From Sphingobacteriaceae bacterium (GTDB lineage: Bacteria; Bacteroidota; Bacteroidia; Sphingobacteriales; Sphingobacteriaceae): a DNA stretch of 64,000 bases. The translations under genes were made by a program, and so were the position numbers. The DNA lies in the NCBI GenBank assembly GCA_017745075.1, contig JAGIAD010000014.1, positions 112,074 to 176,073 of the forward strand. The letters run 5' to 3'. Of this stretch, positions 27,702-36,469 are shown in pieces (position 1 is the stretch's first letter; the number at the start of each line of letters is the position of its first letter). The notes beneath the pieces are model-generated. The model was given only the letters and a program-made list of their open reading frames with translations. It did not search any database and was not told the DNA's origin.

Positions 27702-29261
27702 CTATTTCTTTATGATATTATTACTTAAAATTTCAAACAAAGGTACTAAATGTATCCAAGCTCTTTTATTATGTTCTGTATCTATAATTGTATTTATATT
27801 GTGAACAGCTAAATCGAGCCCATCTTTGATTCTATCCAGATAATGTTTTGTACTTCGCAATTGAGCAGCATCAAGATGATTATCCAGTTCATTGTTTTTT
27901 ACGTAATCAAGCATTTGCTTCAAACCGGTAGAATAGTCTGATGAACCATTGAATTTTAAAATGCCCATAATTGGCGCACTGTCAATTTCACCCTGAAAAG
28001 AATATTTTCCTTGCAAATGAGCTACTAGTGTCTTTATTTTAGCCAATCCATCTTTTTTTCTCTCTTCATTTGATTTCTTATTCAAATCCTCAAATTTTGA
28101 ATTTTCAGATAAATAGTAATACAGTGATTGTTCCAAATATGTTCTTAATAAAATAGCAAAACTATATTTTTTTTCTATTGGAAGACTTTTCAATTCGTTA
28201 AATATGCCATCTAGTTTTTCATTATCAAATATTATATTAACGTCCCGGGGGATAATAAAGTTGTCGTAAGAATCCCTCTTAGAATTCGTCTTTTTTCTTG
28301 AAGTTACTTTGTTTTTTTGTTCCTCAAGATTAGCTCTTTCTTCGGAGGTCTTACTTTTTGAACTCTTTAATTCTGCCGTCGCAGTTAAGTCGAATTTCGG
28401 ATTAGACTTCAGTTCATTTAGATATTTTACTTTATCATCTTCTTTGTTAAAATCTCTAGAAAATCTTTCTGCATCTAGTAGCTTTCTGAATACTTCTAGA
28501 ATCCTTTTTTCAAATTCTTCGCGTGGAATTAATAGAGAGAGTTCTCCATCATCCTCATTAAATTCTATTCCTAAAAACTTTCTTGCTTCTTCATATGAAT
28601 AGAATCTTTCAAGGTTAGTAAAATTGAATTCAGCTATATCAACACTAGTTTCCTCTTCTCTTTCGAACACTTCTTTCCCTTCAAAGAATAAATTGAAAGC
28701 TTTTAGCGGTTTAAGTATGTTCGGGCGTTTCTCATTTAAAACGTCACAAATGTCTTCAATTGAAAGACCATCTTCGTAATACATTTCGGCAACGAAAGCA
28801 TACTGATTTCCAGTTTTCCATCTTTGAAGAGTTGCTCCATTATGCCTTTCATATATTATTGGGTTAGCTAATAGTCTATTTGGCGCGATATAGCATTTAA
28901 TTTTCTTATCTACCGGAAAGTTATTTGCAATAATATTTTTAAGTAAAACATTAGCTTTTGCAGTTGACAAATATTTTTTAGGGTCTTGTAGCAACTTTAT
29001 TGCAGCAGTTCTTCTATTACCTTCAAGCACAACTTTTTTATTGTCTTCAATGCAAATTATTGGTTCTTCTCCAACGAAATAACCTTCTTCTGAAATTTTT
29101 CTTGCAAGTTCATATACTTTTTCGTTTTGGATCAAAAACCTCAGAATTTGGGTTTGATTCATTGTATTTCCCTTATATTTTATACGTGGATTATTTACGT
29201 CAAGATTAAGGGTGCTAGCTTTATACTCAAAGGTTTCCCAAGATGAATAGTCTATATACAT
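27702..29261 (-). CDS. ParB-like N-terminal domain protein with helical C-terminal domain
   Basis: A 519-residue protein. The N-terminal region (about 15-92) ends with EGNRRTAAIKLL (80-91), the GxRRxxA signature of the ParB/Srx-like fold (CTP-binding or nuclease). Residues about 140-190 hold ERHNGA...QYAFVAEMYYEDGLSIEDICDVLN, a ParB-like helix-turn-helix segment. A lysine-rich linker (about 298-335) leads to a helical C-terminal domain with LRTYLEQSLYYYL and LDLAVHN, HEPN-like in flavour. The position is unlike a chromosome-partition parB: no parA and no parS. It is one base from the Dam-type gene. A DNA-sensing or nuclease role in defence is an inference. Confidence 0.8.
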   Translation of the reverse strand: MYIDYSSWETFEYKASTLNLDVNNPRIKYKGNTMNQTQILRFLIQNEKVYELARKISEEGYFVGEEPIICIEDNKKVVLEGNRRTAAIKLLQDPKKYLSTAKANVLLKNIIANNFPVDKKIKCYIAPNRLLANPIIYERHNGATLQRWKTGNQYAFVAEMYYEDGLSIEDICDVLNEKRPNILKPLKAFNLFFEGKEVFEREEETSVDIAEFNFTNLERFYSYEEARKFLGIEFNEDDGELSLLIPREEFEKRILEVFRKLLDAERFSRDFNKEDDKVKYLNELKSNPKFDLTATAELKSSKSKTSEERANLEEQKNKVTSRKKTNSKRDSYDNFIIPRDVNIIFDNEKLDGIFNELKSLPIEKKYSFAILLRTYLEQSLYYYLSENSKFEDLNKKSNEERKKDGLAKIKTLVAHLQGKYSFQGEIDSAPIMGILKFNGSSDYSTGLKQMLDYVKNNELDNHLDAAQLRSTKHYLDRIKDGLDLAVHNINTIIDTEHNKRAWIHLVPLFEILSNNIIKK

Positions 29262-29369
29262 ATTATATCGTAATTAAAACAGCTTCGCCTACAGTAAATA
29301 TATATATAGAAGATTGAGAGCTGTTATTTCAAATGTAAGCTTTATTGCTAATAAATTTTGAATGATTGT

Positions 29370-30215
29370 TTACTTACGCCCGATTCTTTTAACACATTCC
29401 TCAACTATAGAATTAGAGAGCCTTATTCCATATTTATTGTATGCGGAAGATGAAACCATTGAAATTCGTTTTTGTATCACATCAAGGTTTAACCTTGATG
29501 GATTAGTCTCAAATAATTCGATAGTAACCAATTCCGCTATTCCGTCTTCATTCAATATGCCACTAACAAAACTATCTATTCGCTCCAAGATAATTCTTGT
29601 CAGCTTCAATAAATCTAGTGTTTCATTCTCCTTAAATTCTTCAACATTGGATGACGTAAAATCGAGTTCACTAACCGAAGAAGCCCAAAACGTATTGAGA
29701 AGTTGACCTTTATTTGTTACAATATCTAAAAACTTTGCATTTAGAGTTTCAAGCACGTGAGTAAAATAATTTCTTCTAAGCCTTAGATAAGAAATTGTGT
29801 CAAATATTTCTTGTGGCGGAGTTCCTAATCCACATTTTTTAATGAGGCAAGAAAGCCTAGTTTCTAAATCCTGCTTTTGTTCGGTGCTTGTCAGACCAAC
29901 TCCATTTATTTTTTCAATAGTTACCATTATATCATCGATATAACTTGATAGAAACTCATAACTAAAGGAAAAATAGGCGCCAAAATTTAAAGTTTGATTT
30001 TGTTCAAGAAACAAAGGGAGTTTTTCCAATGTAACGTGTATTTTTGAAGAATACTTGTTTTTATTGAAAAGATCAGTGGTGAACAATGGGTTGACAGAAG
30101 CACTGAAATTTGAGATTTTATCGTTTAGCTCTTCTCTGCTAAATAGAAAGAAACAAAACTGATCATTTAAGTTGGCCAGTTTAATAGTATATTCTTTCTG
30201 TAATGGCGTTTTCAT
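29370..30215 (-). CDS. HEPN-like protein (RNxxxH motif)
   Basis: A 281-residue soluble, largely helical protein. Residues 148-153 read RNYFTH inside LRLRRNYFTHVLETL. This is the R-polar-x3-H pattern that forms the active site of HEPN ribonucleases. A second helix pair near 80-105 (FSYEFLSSYIDDIMVTIE) would complete the four-helix bundle. The C-terminal part (about 190-281) is unrecognised. It lies between the FRG gene (51 bases upstream) and the ParB-like gene (108 bases downstream) in the same direction. RNA cleavage as a defence effector is an inference. Confidence 0.7.
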   Translation of the reverse strand: MKTPLQKEYTIKLANLNDQFCFFLFSREELNDKISNFSASVNPLFTTDLFNKNKYSSKIHVTLEKLPLFLEQNQTLNFGAYFSFSYEFLSSYIDDIMVTIEKINGVGLTSTEQKQDLETRLSCLIKKCGLGTPPQEIFDTISYLRLRRNYFTHVLETLNAKFLDIVTNKGQLLNTFWASSVSELDFTSSNVEEFKENETLDLLKLTRIILERIDSFVSGILNEDGIAELVTIELFETNPSRLNLDVIQKRISMVSSSAYNKYGIRLSNSIVEECVKRIGRK

Positions 30216-30266
30216 ATATTTTATTATTCGTATAAATGTTGAAAATTTAGGATTGAATGATTTAAT

Positions 30267-31031
30267 CTATTCGTCTTTTTGCTTTGCGAATCTCCATTCT
30301 AAGTTTTTGCAAAAGCCGTCAATATCTGGGAATACTGACGCATGGTGTACGCCTAGTAAACTTAATTCTTTTCTGAGTTTTGCAAAATCAGATGGTTTAA
30401 CTAAAAGTTTTGTTAATTTATTCTTGTAAGTTTTGTTTACCTCAAACTTTACCATCTTATCATTTTTCAGTATTTTGTGTATTGTAAATACTCCAGATTG
30501 TGCTGATATACGTCTACTGATAACTGACGATCTAAAAATTTTCGTTATATTATTGTCTAGTGGCTTAGCTGTTGTGATATCTGTTCTGAAATCCTCTGTT
30601 TGAGCAGACAATATCCAGACAACGCCATTTTGTTGTTGCCCATTTTCTTCAACGGGTGCTTTTTCAACTGCAAACCAGAGTGCAATCAATGCACTGTACG
30701 ACCAGTCTAACAATCGTGTTGGTAGTCCATGATGTTGAGCCAAAGCGAGTAAATCCCATTGATTGTCAGGTTTAAATTCAGACAATGGTAGTATTCCGCG
30801 TTTGAATTCATCAAGAATTAATCTTTCAGTATTTTGGATGTCTGTTTTAATTCTTAGATTCAGACGACCAATTTTAGGTATTAAAGGTTTATCTATTCCC
30901 TGTCCTCTGAATAAAAGTTCTGTGAAATTTCCCTGTAGTTCGTTAACTTCTTTTAGTGATTGAACAAAGTCTATATATTTTGAAACACTTACAATATGTT
31001 CATTATTAATTGTTTTTCTCTTTTCAGGCAT
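30267..31031 (-). CDS. FRG-domain protein
   Basis: A 254-residue protein with the FRG domain, named for its Phe-Arg-Gly core: LLFRGQG at 39-45 and the conserved AQHHGLPTRLLDWS at 98-111, followed by ALIALWFAV. FRG proteins are widespread in bacteria and often sit in defence islands and prophages; their biochemical activity is not settled. It is the first gene of the five-gene minus-strand run and starts 273 bases from the divergent EVE gene. The promoter must lie in that gap; no clear Bacteroidota -7 element was found on this strand. Confidence 0.9.
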   Translation of the reverse strand: MPEKRKTINNEHIVSVSKYIDFVQSLKEVNELQGNFTELLFRGQGIDKPLIPKIGRLNLRIKTDIQNTERLILDEFKRGILPLSEFKPDNQWDLLALAQHHGLPTRLLDWSYSALIALWFAVEKAPVEENGQQQNGVVWILSAQTEDFRTDITTAKPLDNNITKIFRSSVISRRISAQSGVFTIHKILKNDKMVKFEVNKTYKNKLTKLLVKPSDFAKLRKELSLLGVHHASVFPDIDGFCKNLEWRFAKQKDE

Positions 31032-31263
31032 ATATCTCTAAACTTATGAGCGATAATCTGTTATTTTCATATTGATAGACTTAAATTTAAGTTTGTGACA
31101 TTCTATCATTACGTTAAGTATCGTTTAGGCTCCTTTCAGCTAATTTAGCTAATTGTTTTAGTGTCGCAATACGGGAAGCCGTAATTACACATAAGTAAGT
31201 ATATTATCTTATTTACCTTATCGCTTATCTCTTCAACCTATTTCCTAATCCATTCCCTTTTCT

Positions 31264-31271
31264 TAGTTTTG
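31264..31271 (+). promoter_or_regulatory. Putative -7 element of the EVE gene
   Basis: TAGTTTTG matches TAnnTTTG and lies 33 bases before the ATG at 31305. The -33 position, 20 bases upstream, reads TTT rather than TTG, so the match is partial. Confidence 0.4.
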
Positions 31272-31304
31272 AGGGTAAAATAATCGAAATAAATAAAGAG
31301 TAGC

Positions 31305-31709
31305 ATGAACCATTGGTTAGTAAAATCAGAGCCTTTTAAATACAGTTGGGAAAAATTTAATGCAGATGGCCGTACCTTTTGGGATGGTGTGCGTAATTAC
31401 CAGGCCCGTAATAACCTAAAGGCCATGAAAGAGGGCGATCTGGTGCTTTTTTACCACAGTAACGAAGGGAAAAACGTAGTGGGTATTGCCAAAGTAGTAA
31501 AAGAGTTTTACCAGGATCCTACCACTGATGATACGAATTGGGTGGTGGTTGATTTAGCTCCGGTAGAAACGTTAAAGAACCCGGTTTCCTTAGAGCAGAT
31601 TAAGGCTGAGCCAAGTTTGGCTGATATTTCGCTGGTGCGCCAGGGGCGTTTATCGGTAATGCCTTTAAAAGCCGCAGAATTTGATAAGATATTGGAAATG
31701 GGGGCTTAG
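31305..31709 (+). CDS. EVE domain-containing protein
   Basis: A 134-residue PUA-like EVE-domain protein. It starts NHWLVKSEPFKYSW and has FWDGVRNYQARNNLKAMKEGDLVLFYHSN, the signature of this family, which binds modified bases. In bacteria the single-domain form is widely conserved, and its role is unsettled. It is divergent from the five-gene island and has the base composition of the core genome, so I treat it as not part of the island, though the pairing with a DNA methyltransferase is worth noting. Confidence 0.92.
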   Translation: MNHWLVKSEPFKYSWEKFNADGRTFWDGVRNYQARNNLKAMKEGDLVLFYHSNEGKNVVGIAKVVKEFYQDPTTDDTNWVVVDLAPVETLKNPVSLEQIKAEPSLADISLVRQGRLSVMPLKAAEFDKILEMGA

Positions 31710-32115
31710 GTAGTTTGGAGTTGGGGGTTTTCAGTTGGGAGTTGGCAGTTTGGAGTTTTCAGTTGACAGGCTAAACACCATGTTTTTAGTTTTCAGCTTT
31801 CAGTTTTTAGTTGGGAATTTTCAGTTGACAGTTTCCAGGCTAAACGCCTAACGCTTTGTACTAAAATATGGGGTTGGCTATCAGTTAACCGATTTAAACA
31901 ATTAACCAAGATAGCTCCTCAATCTATCGTCATTTCTAAGGGAGTGCAAAGCAATCGGAACCACGATATAAATCTGTCTAGGTAGATCTCTCTCCCGACT
32001 TAATGTCGGGACTATGCTACAGTCGAGATGACGATCATTTTAATTGAATCTATACGATTAACGCAATGAACCAATGACCAATAAACTAATGCCCAATAAA
32101 CCAATGACTAATGAA
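31710..32115. other. Gene-free spacer with simple repeats
   Basis: About 400 bases. 31715-31855 is made of variants of 'ttttcagttgacagttt', like those at 9733-9790. 31982-32032 holds a palindromic element of the GATCTCTC...CAGTCGAGATGACG family with an inner CCCGAC/GTCGGG stem. 32060-32125 repeats 'aatgaccaataaact'. No gene seen. Confidence 0.6.
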
Positions 32116-33297
32116 CTAATGAACCGCAGTATTTCTTTTACTTAAAGTGATACCCAACGTCATTACAATACTCGATCCCAGAACAACCAGGAATAAAAAT
32201 GGCGTACCTACCTCAGGCATTTTTAAAGAAGCCGGCAGATTGAAATAAAGCAAAATGCTGATTAAGCCGCGGGGAGCAATGTATAAAATCGGGCTCAGGT
32301 TTTCTTTTTTGAATATTTTGAGAAATACCACCCTGATGATGTAAATGGATATCAGAATAAAAAAGCCATTAGCCAGTACAATTTTATCGTTCAGGCTGCT
32401 GATATTCATGGTAAAGCCAAAAATAACGAAGAAAAAAGTACGTAAAATAAAAGCACTTTCTGCCGATAACTGATAGAGCTGGGATAAATCGGCTGTTAAA
32501 TTTTTATATAAAAAGATGCTCCTAAACCATACATTCTCAATGGCATCTGCATTGTTCAGGAAGAGCCCGGTGCTTAAAATCAAGACCAGCGAAGAGAGGT
32601 GGTATGACTGACCAATGGCATAAACCAGTATCAGTATGGCTATAATCAGGAAGAATTTAATGTGGTGTACCAACCTGCCCATCACGTAGAGCAATACCAC
32701 ACAGGCTACGGCCGATAGTAAAAGAATGAGGAAGGTACTTAGTGCCAGGCCAATAAAAGCAGATGTATTGATCGAATGGTTGGTAATGGCAAAATTGAAA
32801 ATAATGATCCCTAAAATATCTGAGAAGGAAGATTCATAAATCACAAATTCTTTATCGTTAGTGTTTAACGCCGCTGCTGAAGGGATGGCAATGGCCGAGC
32901 TGATGACGCTAAAAGGTATGGCATTTGTAATGCAGGTATATAAATCGTGGTGGGTGATCTGGTAAATAATACTGGTGATGATGACGATGGTTCCCGCTAA
33001 AATGCTCAGCGCAGAGAAAAAAGCACTGCGTATAACCTTGTTTTTATGCCGGTCGTATTTAAGCTCGAGCGAACCCTCAAAAACAATTAAAATTAAACCT
33101 ACAGTACCCAATGTGGGCAGGATAGAGAGGAAATTGAAGGTTTGTATCTTGAGGTTGTCGACCAGTAAACGTAAACCAATGCCTAAAAGGAGCAGCAATA
33201 AAACTGAGGGTACTTTGGTTTTACTCGCCACTAAATCAAACAGATAAGAGAAAATTACTAATCCGCTTAAAATAATAAGAATGGTATAAGTTGTCAT
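32116..33297 (-). CDS. Cation:proton antiporter (CPA-type membrane protein)
   Basis: A 393-residue inner-membrane protein with about 11-12 hydrophobic segments. Features are PSVLLLLLLGIGLR near the N-terminus, an IVFEGSLEL segment, the discontinuous-helix region near SSAIAIPSAAAL, and ESSFSDILGIIIFNF, which matches the acidic core of Na+/H+ exchangers. The start was set at the ATG at 33297; a TTG 36 bases upstream would add 12 residues. There is no C-terminal RCK or TrkA domain. The transported ion cannot be read. Confidence 0.85.
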   Translation of the reverse strand: MTTYTILIILSGLVIFSYLFDLVASKTKVPSVLLLLLLGIGLRLLVDNLKIQTFNFLSILPTLGTVGLILIVFEGSLELKYDRHKNKVIRSAFFSALSILAGTIVIITSIIYQITHHDLYTCITNAIPFSVISSAIAIPSAAALNTNDKEFVIYESSFSDILGIIIFNFAITNHSINTSAFIGLALSTFLILLLSAVACVVLLYVMGRLVHHIKFFLIIAILILVYAIGQSYHLSSLVLILSTGLFLNNADAIENVWFRSIFLYKNLTADLSQLYQLSAESAFILRTFFFVIFGFTMNISSLNDKIVLANGFFILISIYIIRVVFLKIFKKENLSPILYIAPRGLISILLYFNLPASLKMPEVGTPFLFLVVLGSSIVMTLGITLSKRNTAVH

Positions 33298-33367
33298 ATT
33301 TTTCAGCGTAAGGTAAACACTAAAGTAAAACAATCAAACCAAGCTGAAAGGAATTTGTTGAAAAAAA

Positions 33368-33889
33368 TTATGCTTTAGAGAAAAGTGCCTTAAGTTCGCT
33401 GGCCTCATCAGGGTTCATTTTTCCGCCTAAAACGAGGCGTAATTGCCTGCGGCGCAAGGCACCATCAAAGAGATCCTTTTCTTCCGGCGTTTCCGGAATA
33501 AGTTCAGGTACAGGAATGGTACGTGCACTCTGATCAACCGCAACAAAGGTATAATAAGCCTCATTACTTTTTTGGCGTGTACCACTCGGAATATTTTCGG
33601 CCCATACATCTAAACGGACTTCAACCGAGGTATTAAAAGCCCTGGTCACTTTGGCTTCGATGGTAATTACATCACCTAATTTAATAGGCTGTTTAAAAGA
33701 AACATTGTCAACCGATGCCGTAACTACAATGCGGTTGCAGTGTTTCTGAGCCGAAATTGCCGCTGCAATATCCATCCAATGAAGCAAACGTCCGCCCATC
33801 AGGTTATTTAAGGTATTGGTATCATTTGGTAATACCAATTCGTTCATGATGGTAAAACTTTCTCTGGCAAATTTCTTTTTTAAACTCAT
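33368..33889 (-). CDS. Acyl-CoA thioesterase, hotdog fold
   Basis: A 173-residue cytoplasmic thioesterase that splits acyl-CoA to free acid and CoA. Features of the YciA/BFIT-like group are NLMGGRLLHWMDIAAAISAQKHC near residues 29-51, followed by the beta strands VVTASVDNVSFKQPIKLGD. The length is that of a single hotdog domain. The gene lies 70 bases upstream of the antiporter in the same direction. A TAnnTTTG element (33897-33904) stands just before the ATG. Confidence 0.92.
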   Translation of the reverse strand: MSLKKKFARESFTIMNELVLPNDTNTLNNLMGGRLLHWMDIAAAISAQKHCNRIVVTASVDNVSFKQPIKLGDVITIEAKVTRAFNTSVEVRLDVWAENIPSGTRQKSNEAYYTFVAVDQSARTIPVPELIPETPEEKDLFDGALRRRQLRLVLGGKMNPDEASELKALFSKA

Positions 33890-33896
33890 TTGAGTG

Positions 33897-33904
33897 CAAA
33901 AGTA
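33897..33904 (-). promoter_or_regulatory. Putative -7 element of the thioesterase gene
   Basis: Minus strand TACTTTTG matches TAnnTTTG and lies 7 bases before the ATG. The transcript would have almost no leader. No TTG is found at the -33 position. Confidence 0.45.
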
Positions 33905-33956
33905 AATAAAATGTGGTTAAAAAGGTATGACAAATGGATTCTTGCGATTGAAACGG

Positions 33957-34345
33957 TGTTTTTCTGTAGCAATCGGCTAAATCTGCGGGGAAACATGTTA
34001 AGGTTGTTCCCGCAGATCATACAGATTTTCGCAGATTGATTGTTTTATTTTTCTGCGGCGATCGGCGAAATCTGCGGGAGAAAACATGTTAAGGTTATTC
34101 CCGCAGATCACACAGATTTTCGCAGATTGATCATTGTTTCTGCGGTGATTTGCGAAATCAGCGGGAAAACATGTAAAGTTTGTTCCCGCAGATCACACGG
34201 ATTTTCGCAGATTGATTGTTTGCCTTCTGCGGTGATTTGCGAAATCTGCGGGGAAACATATTAAGTTGTTCCCGCAGATCGCACAGATTTTCGCAGATTG
34301 ATTATATTTTCTGCGGTGATTTGCGAAATCAGCAGGAAATAGATT
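33957..34345. repeat. Array of about 87-bp hairpin repeats
   Basis: Four and a half direct copies starting near 33963, 34050, 34138, 34227 and 34311. Each has the form TTCTGCGGTGATTTGCGAAATCTGCGGG..., then a short loop, then TTCCCGCAGATCACACAGATTTTCGCAGATTGA. Each unit can fold into a hairpin with inner arms ATCTGCGGGGAA / TTCCCGCAGAT and an outer TTTTCGCAGA stem. Short frames on both strands are side effects of the repeat. The array fills the gap between the divergent thioesterase and amylase genes. Confidence 0.88.
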
Positions 34346-34410
34346 TGGGAGCACGTTATTTAAAAACAAATTCATCTTTTAGCATGTTATCCTAACAAAA
34401 AATCCAATTA

Positions 34411-35898
34411 ATGCAGAACCAGACCCTGATCCAATTTTTCCATTGGTATTATAATGAAGAACAAAATTTGTGGACTAAAGTAGCTGCCGAAGCCAGTCAT
34501 TTAAAAGAAATTGGGATAACCGCCGTCTGGTTGCCGCCGGCCTATAAATCTAACAATGCGACCTATGATGTTGGCTATGCTGTTTACGATCTTTTTGACC
34601 TGGGCGAATTCGATCAGAAAGGAAGTGTGAATACCAAACATGGTTCTAAAGACGAGTATATCAAAGCCATCGAGGCGTTACACGAGAATGGGATCGGCGC
34701 ATTGGCCGATGCTGTTTTTAACCACAAGGCAGGTGGCGACGAACTCGAAAAAATAGCGGTAAGAACGGTAAACCCTGATGACAGAACCGAATTTACCAGC
34801 GATGTTTTCGAAATACAAGCGTGGACCAAGTTTACCTTTCCCGGGCGAAAGGGCAAATATTCTGAATTTATATGGAACCATGAGTGTTTTAGTGGGGTAG
34901 ATTGGGCTGAAGACCTTAAAAAAACAGCCATTTATTCTATTCAAAACTATCTGGGCGAAGGTTTTGAAGAGGTTCCATCTACAGAATTTGGCAATTATGA
35001 CTACCTGATGTTCAACGATATCGATTACCGAAACAGGGCTGTAATTGAAGAGTTAAAATATTGGGGCGAATGGATAGTGGAAACCACCAAAGTAGACGGT
35101 TTCCGGTTAGATGCCGTTAAACACATTAATCCAGATTTTATTGTAGAGTGGATTGATCATTTGAACCAGAAATTTAATCGCCAGTTTTTTATCGTGGCCG
35201 AAGATTGGGATGTGGTAGACAGGGAGGGCCAATTGAAATATATTGAAATTACCGGCGGGAGGACACAAATATTCGATTCGCTTTTGCATCATAATTTTTT
35301 CCTGGCCAGTAAGAACGAGGAATTTGATATGCGGACGATCTTTGATGGAACACTGGTACAGGCTAAGCCAGATCTGGCGGTAACATTTGTGGATAATCAT
35401 GACTCGCAACCTTTGCAGGCGCTGGAATCATACGTTGATTTTTGGTTCAGGCCTTTAGCTTATGCCATGATCCTGTTGCGCGTGCAGGGGATTCCCTGTT
35501 TATTCTTTCCTGACCTGTATGGAGGCATTTATGACGACAAAGACAAGGAAGGGGATGAGGTACATGTTGAACTGGTGGCCATTCCGGCAGTAGAAACCAT
35601 GAGTAAAATCCGTGCTACTTTAGCCTACGGTGAGCAACGTGATTATTTTGACCATGGCGTTTGTGTAGGCTGGACCCGCGCAGGTGACGAGGAGCACGAA
35701 AATAGTGGTTTAGCCGTATTGTTGAGTACAGGAGAAGAAGGTTATAAAGAAATGGAAATTGGTAAACACTTTGCCGGAAAGACCTTTGTTGATGCTTTAG
35801 GCTATCGCCAGCAGGAAGTGGTGATTGATGAAAATGGCTGGGCAGAGTTTCATTGCAATGCCGGAAGTGTATCGGTGTGGGTGTTGAAAACGGGGTAG
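34411..35898 (+). CDS. Cytoplasmic alpha-amylase, GH13
   Basis: A 495-residue alpha-amylase without signal peptide, so it should act on internal glycogen or maltodextrins. It shows the GH13 regions: ALADAVFNHKAGG (region I), GFRLDAVKHI with nucleophile Asp234, VAEDWD with acid/base Glu264, and FVDNHD with Asp328. It resembles the liquefying Bacillus-type amylases (first residues TLIQFFHWY). The C-terminal domain is a short beta sandwich. It is monocistronic, preceded by the hairpin array. Confidence 0.95.
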   Translation: MQNQTLIQFFHWYYNEEQNLWTKVAAEASHLKEIGITAVWLPPAYKSNNATYDVGYAVYDLFDLGEFDQKGSVNTKHGSKDEYIKAIEALHENGIGALADAVFNHKAGGDELEKIAVRTVNPDDRTEFTSDVFEIQAWTKFTFPGRKGKYSEFIWNHECFSGVDWAEDLKKTAIYSIQNYLGEGFEEVPSTEFGNYDYLMFNDIDYRNRAVIEELKYWGEWIVETTKVDGFRLDAVKHINPDFIVEWIDHLNQKFNRQFFIVAEDWDVVDREGQLKYIEITGGRTQIFDSLLHHNFFLASKNEEFDMRTIFDGTLVQAKPDLAVTFVDNHDSQPLQALESYVDFWFRPLAYAMILLRVQGIPCLFFPDLYGGIYDDKDKEGDEVHVELVAIPAVETMSKIRATLAYGEQRDYFDHGVCVGWTRAGDEEHENSGLAVLLSTGEEGYKEMEIGKHFAGKTFVDALGYRQQEVVIDENGWAEFHCNAGSVSVWVLKTG

Positions 35899-35964
35899 GA
35901 GAAGAAGTGGTTGGCGTGGTCTGTGGGGGCACAGACCAGGGCGTGGAAATGTTGGGAATTGAGG

Positions 35965-36020
35965 CTTGCATCTTATCCATACGTCATTCCCGTGCAGACG
36001 GGAATCTTAATGCAATTTAC
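35965..36020. repeat. Dispersed palindrome 'cgtcattcccg...cgggaatc'
   Basis: The block 'catacgtcattcccgtgcagacgggaatct' near 35978-36006 is an inverted repeat around TTCCCGTGCAGACGGGAA. A near copy is at 36480-36510, and a related half lies at 36540-36572. Confidence 0.6.
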
Positions 36021-36141
36021 TAACGCTGCTAGCCTCTAAGACCGCAAAAGAAGCCCACTTGTGAAAATGTGGTGCAGAAAATTTATAATACCTTTCTTAT
36101 TTAGCGTATAAAACTTAAGAGAAATAATGTATTTTTAATAC

Positions 36142-36435
36142 ATGGAACGCGGTGGTTGTGTTTACATTATGACCAATGTCTTTAACACGGTATATTACAT
36201 TGGTGTTACTTCTGATTTACACTCAAGGGTAATTGACCATAAATGCAAAAGATATCCAACTTCTTTTACAGCTAAATATAATTGTATAAAGCTGGTCTAT
36301 TTTAAGTTCTATTCTAGCATTGAGGAAGCGATCGCGCAAGAGAAGAAATTAAAGAAATGGAATAGGGATTGGAAAATTAAGTTGATTAGCGATAATAATC
36401 CGCAATGGCTAGATTTGTTTAATGAGGATTTGTGA
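36142..36435 (+). CDS. GIY-YIG nuclease family protein
   Basis: A 97-residue stand-alone GIY-YIG domain of the UPF0213-like type. Key parts: the first strand CVYIMTN, YYIGVTSDLHSRV with the catalytic-type Arg, and the C-terminal EEAIAQEKKLKKWNRDWK holding the metal-binding Glu. Such small proteins are very common in Bacteroidota and often occur in several copies among repeats. Their activity is unproved. It is flanked on both sides by copies of the CGTCATTCCCG palindrome. Confidence 0.88.
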   Translation: MERGGCVYIMTNVFNTVYYIGVTSDLHSRVIDHKCKRYPTSFTAKYNCIKLVYFKFYSSIEEAIAQEKKLKKWNRDWKIKLISDNNPQWLDLFNEDL

Positions 36436-36469
36436 TTTTAAAGATGGGAGTCTTAAAACCAAGCGTAAT

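Noticed and set aside
27702..29261. Chromosome or plasmid partition ParB
   Set aside because: No parA, no parS-like sites, and the C-terminal domain differs; coupling is to a methyltransferase.
31305..31709. EVE gene as sixth member of the defence-like island
   Set aside because: Opposite strand, own -7 element and core-like base composition; EVE proteins of this size are widely conserved outside defence loci.
34040..34375. Cysteine-containing short frames in the 87-bp array
   Set aside because: Translation follows the repeat on both strands; non-coding hairpin array is simpler.
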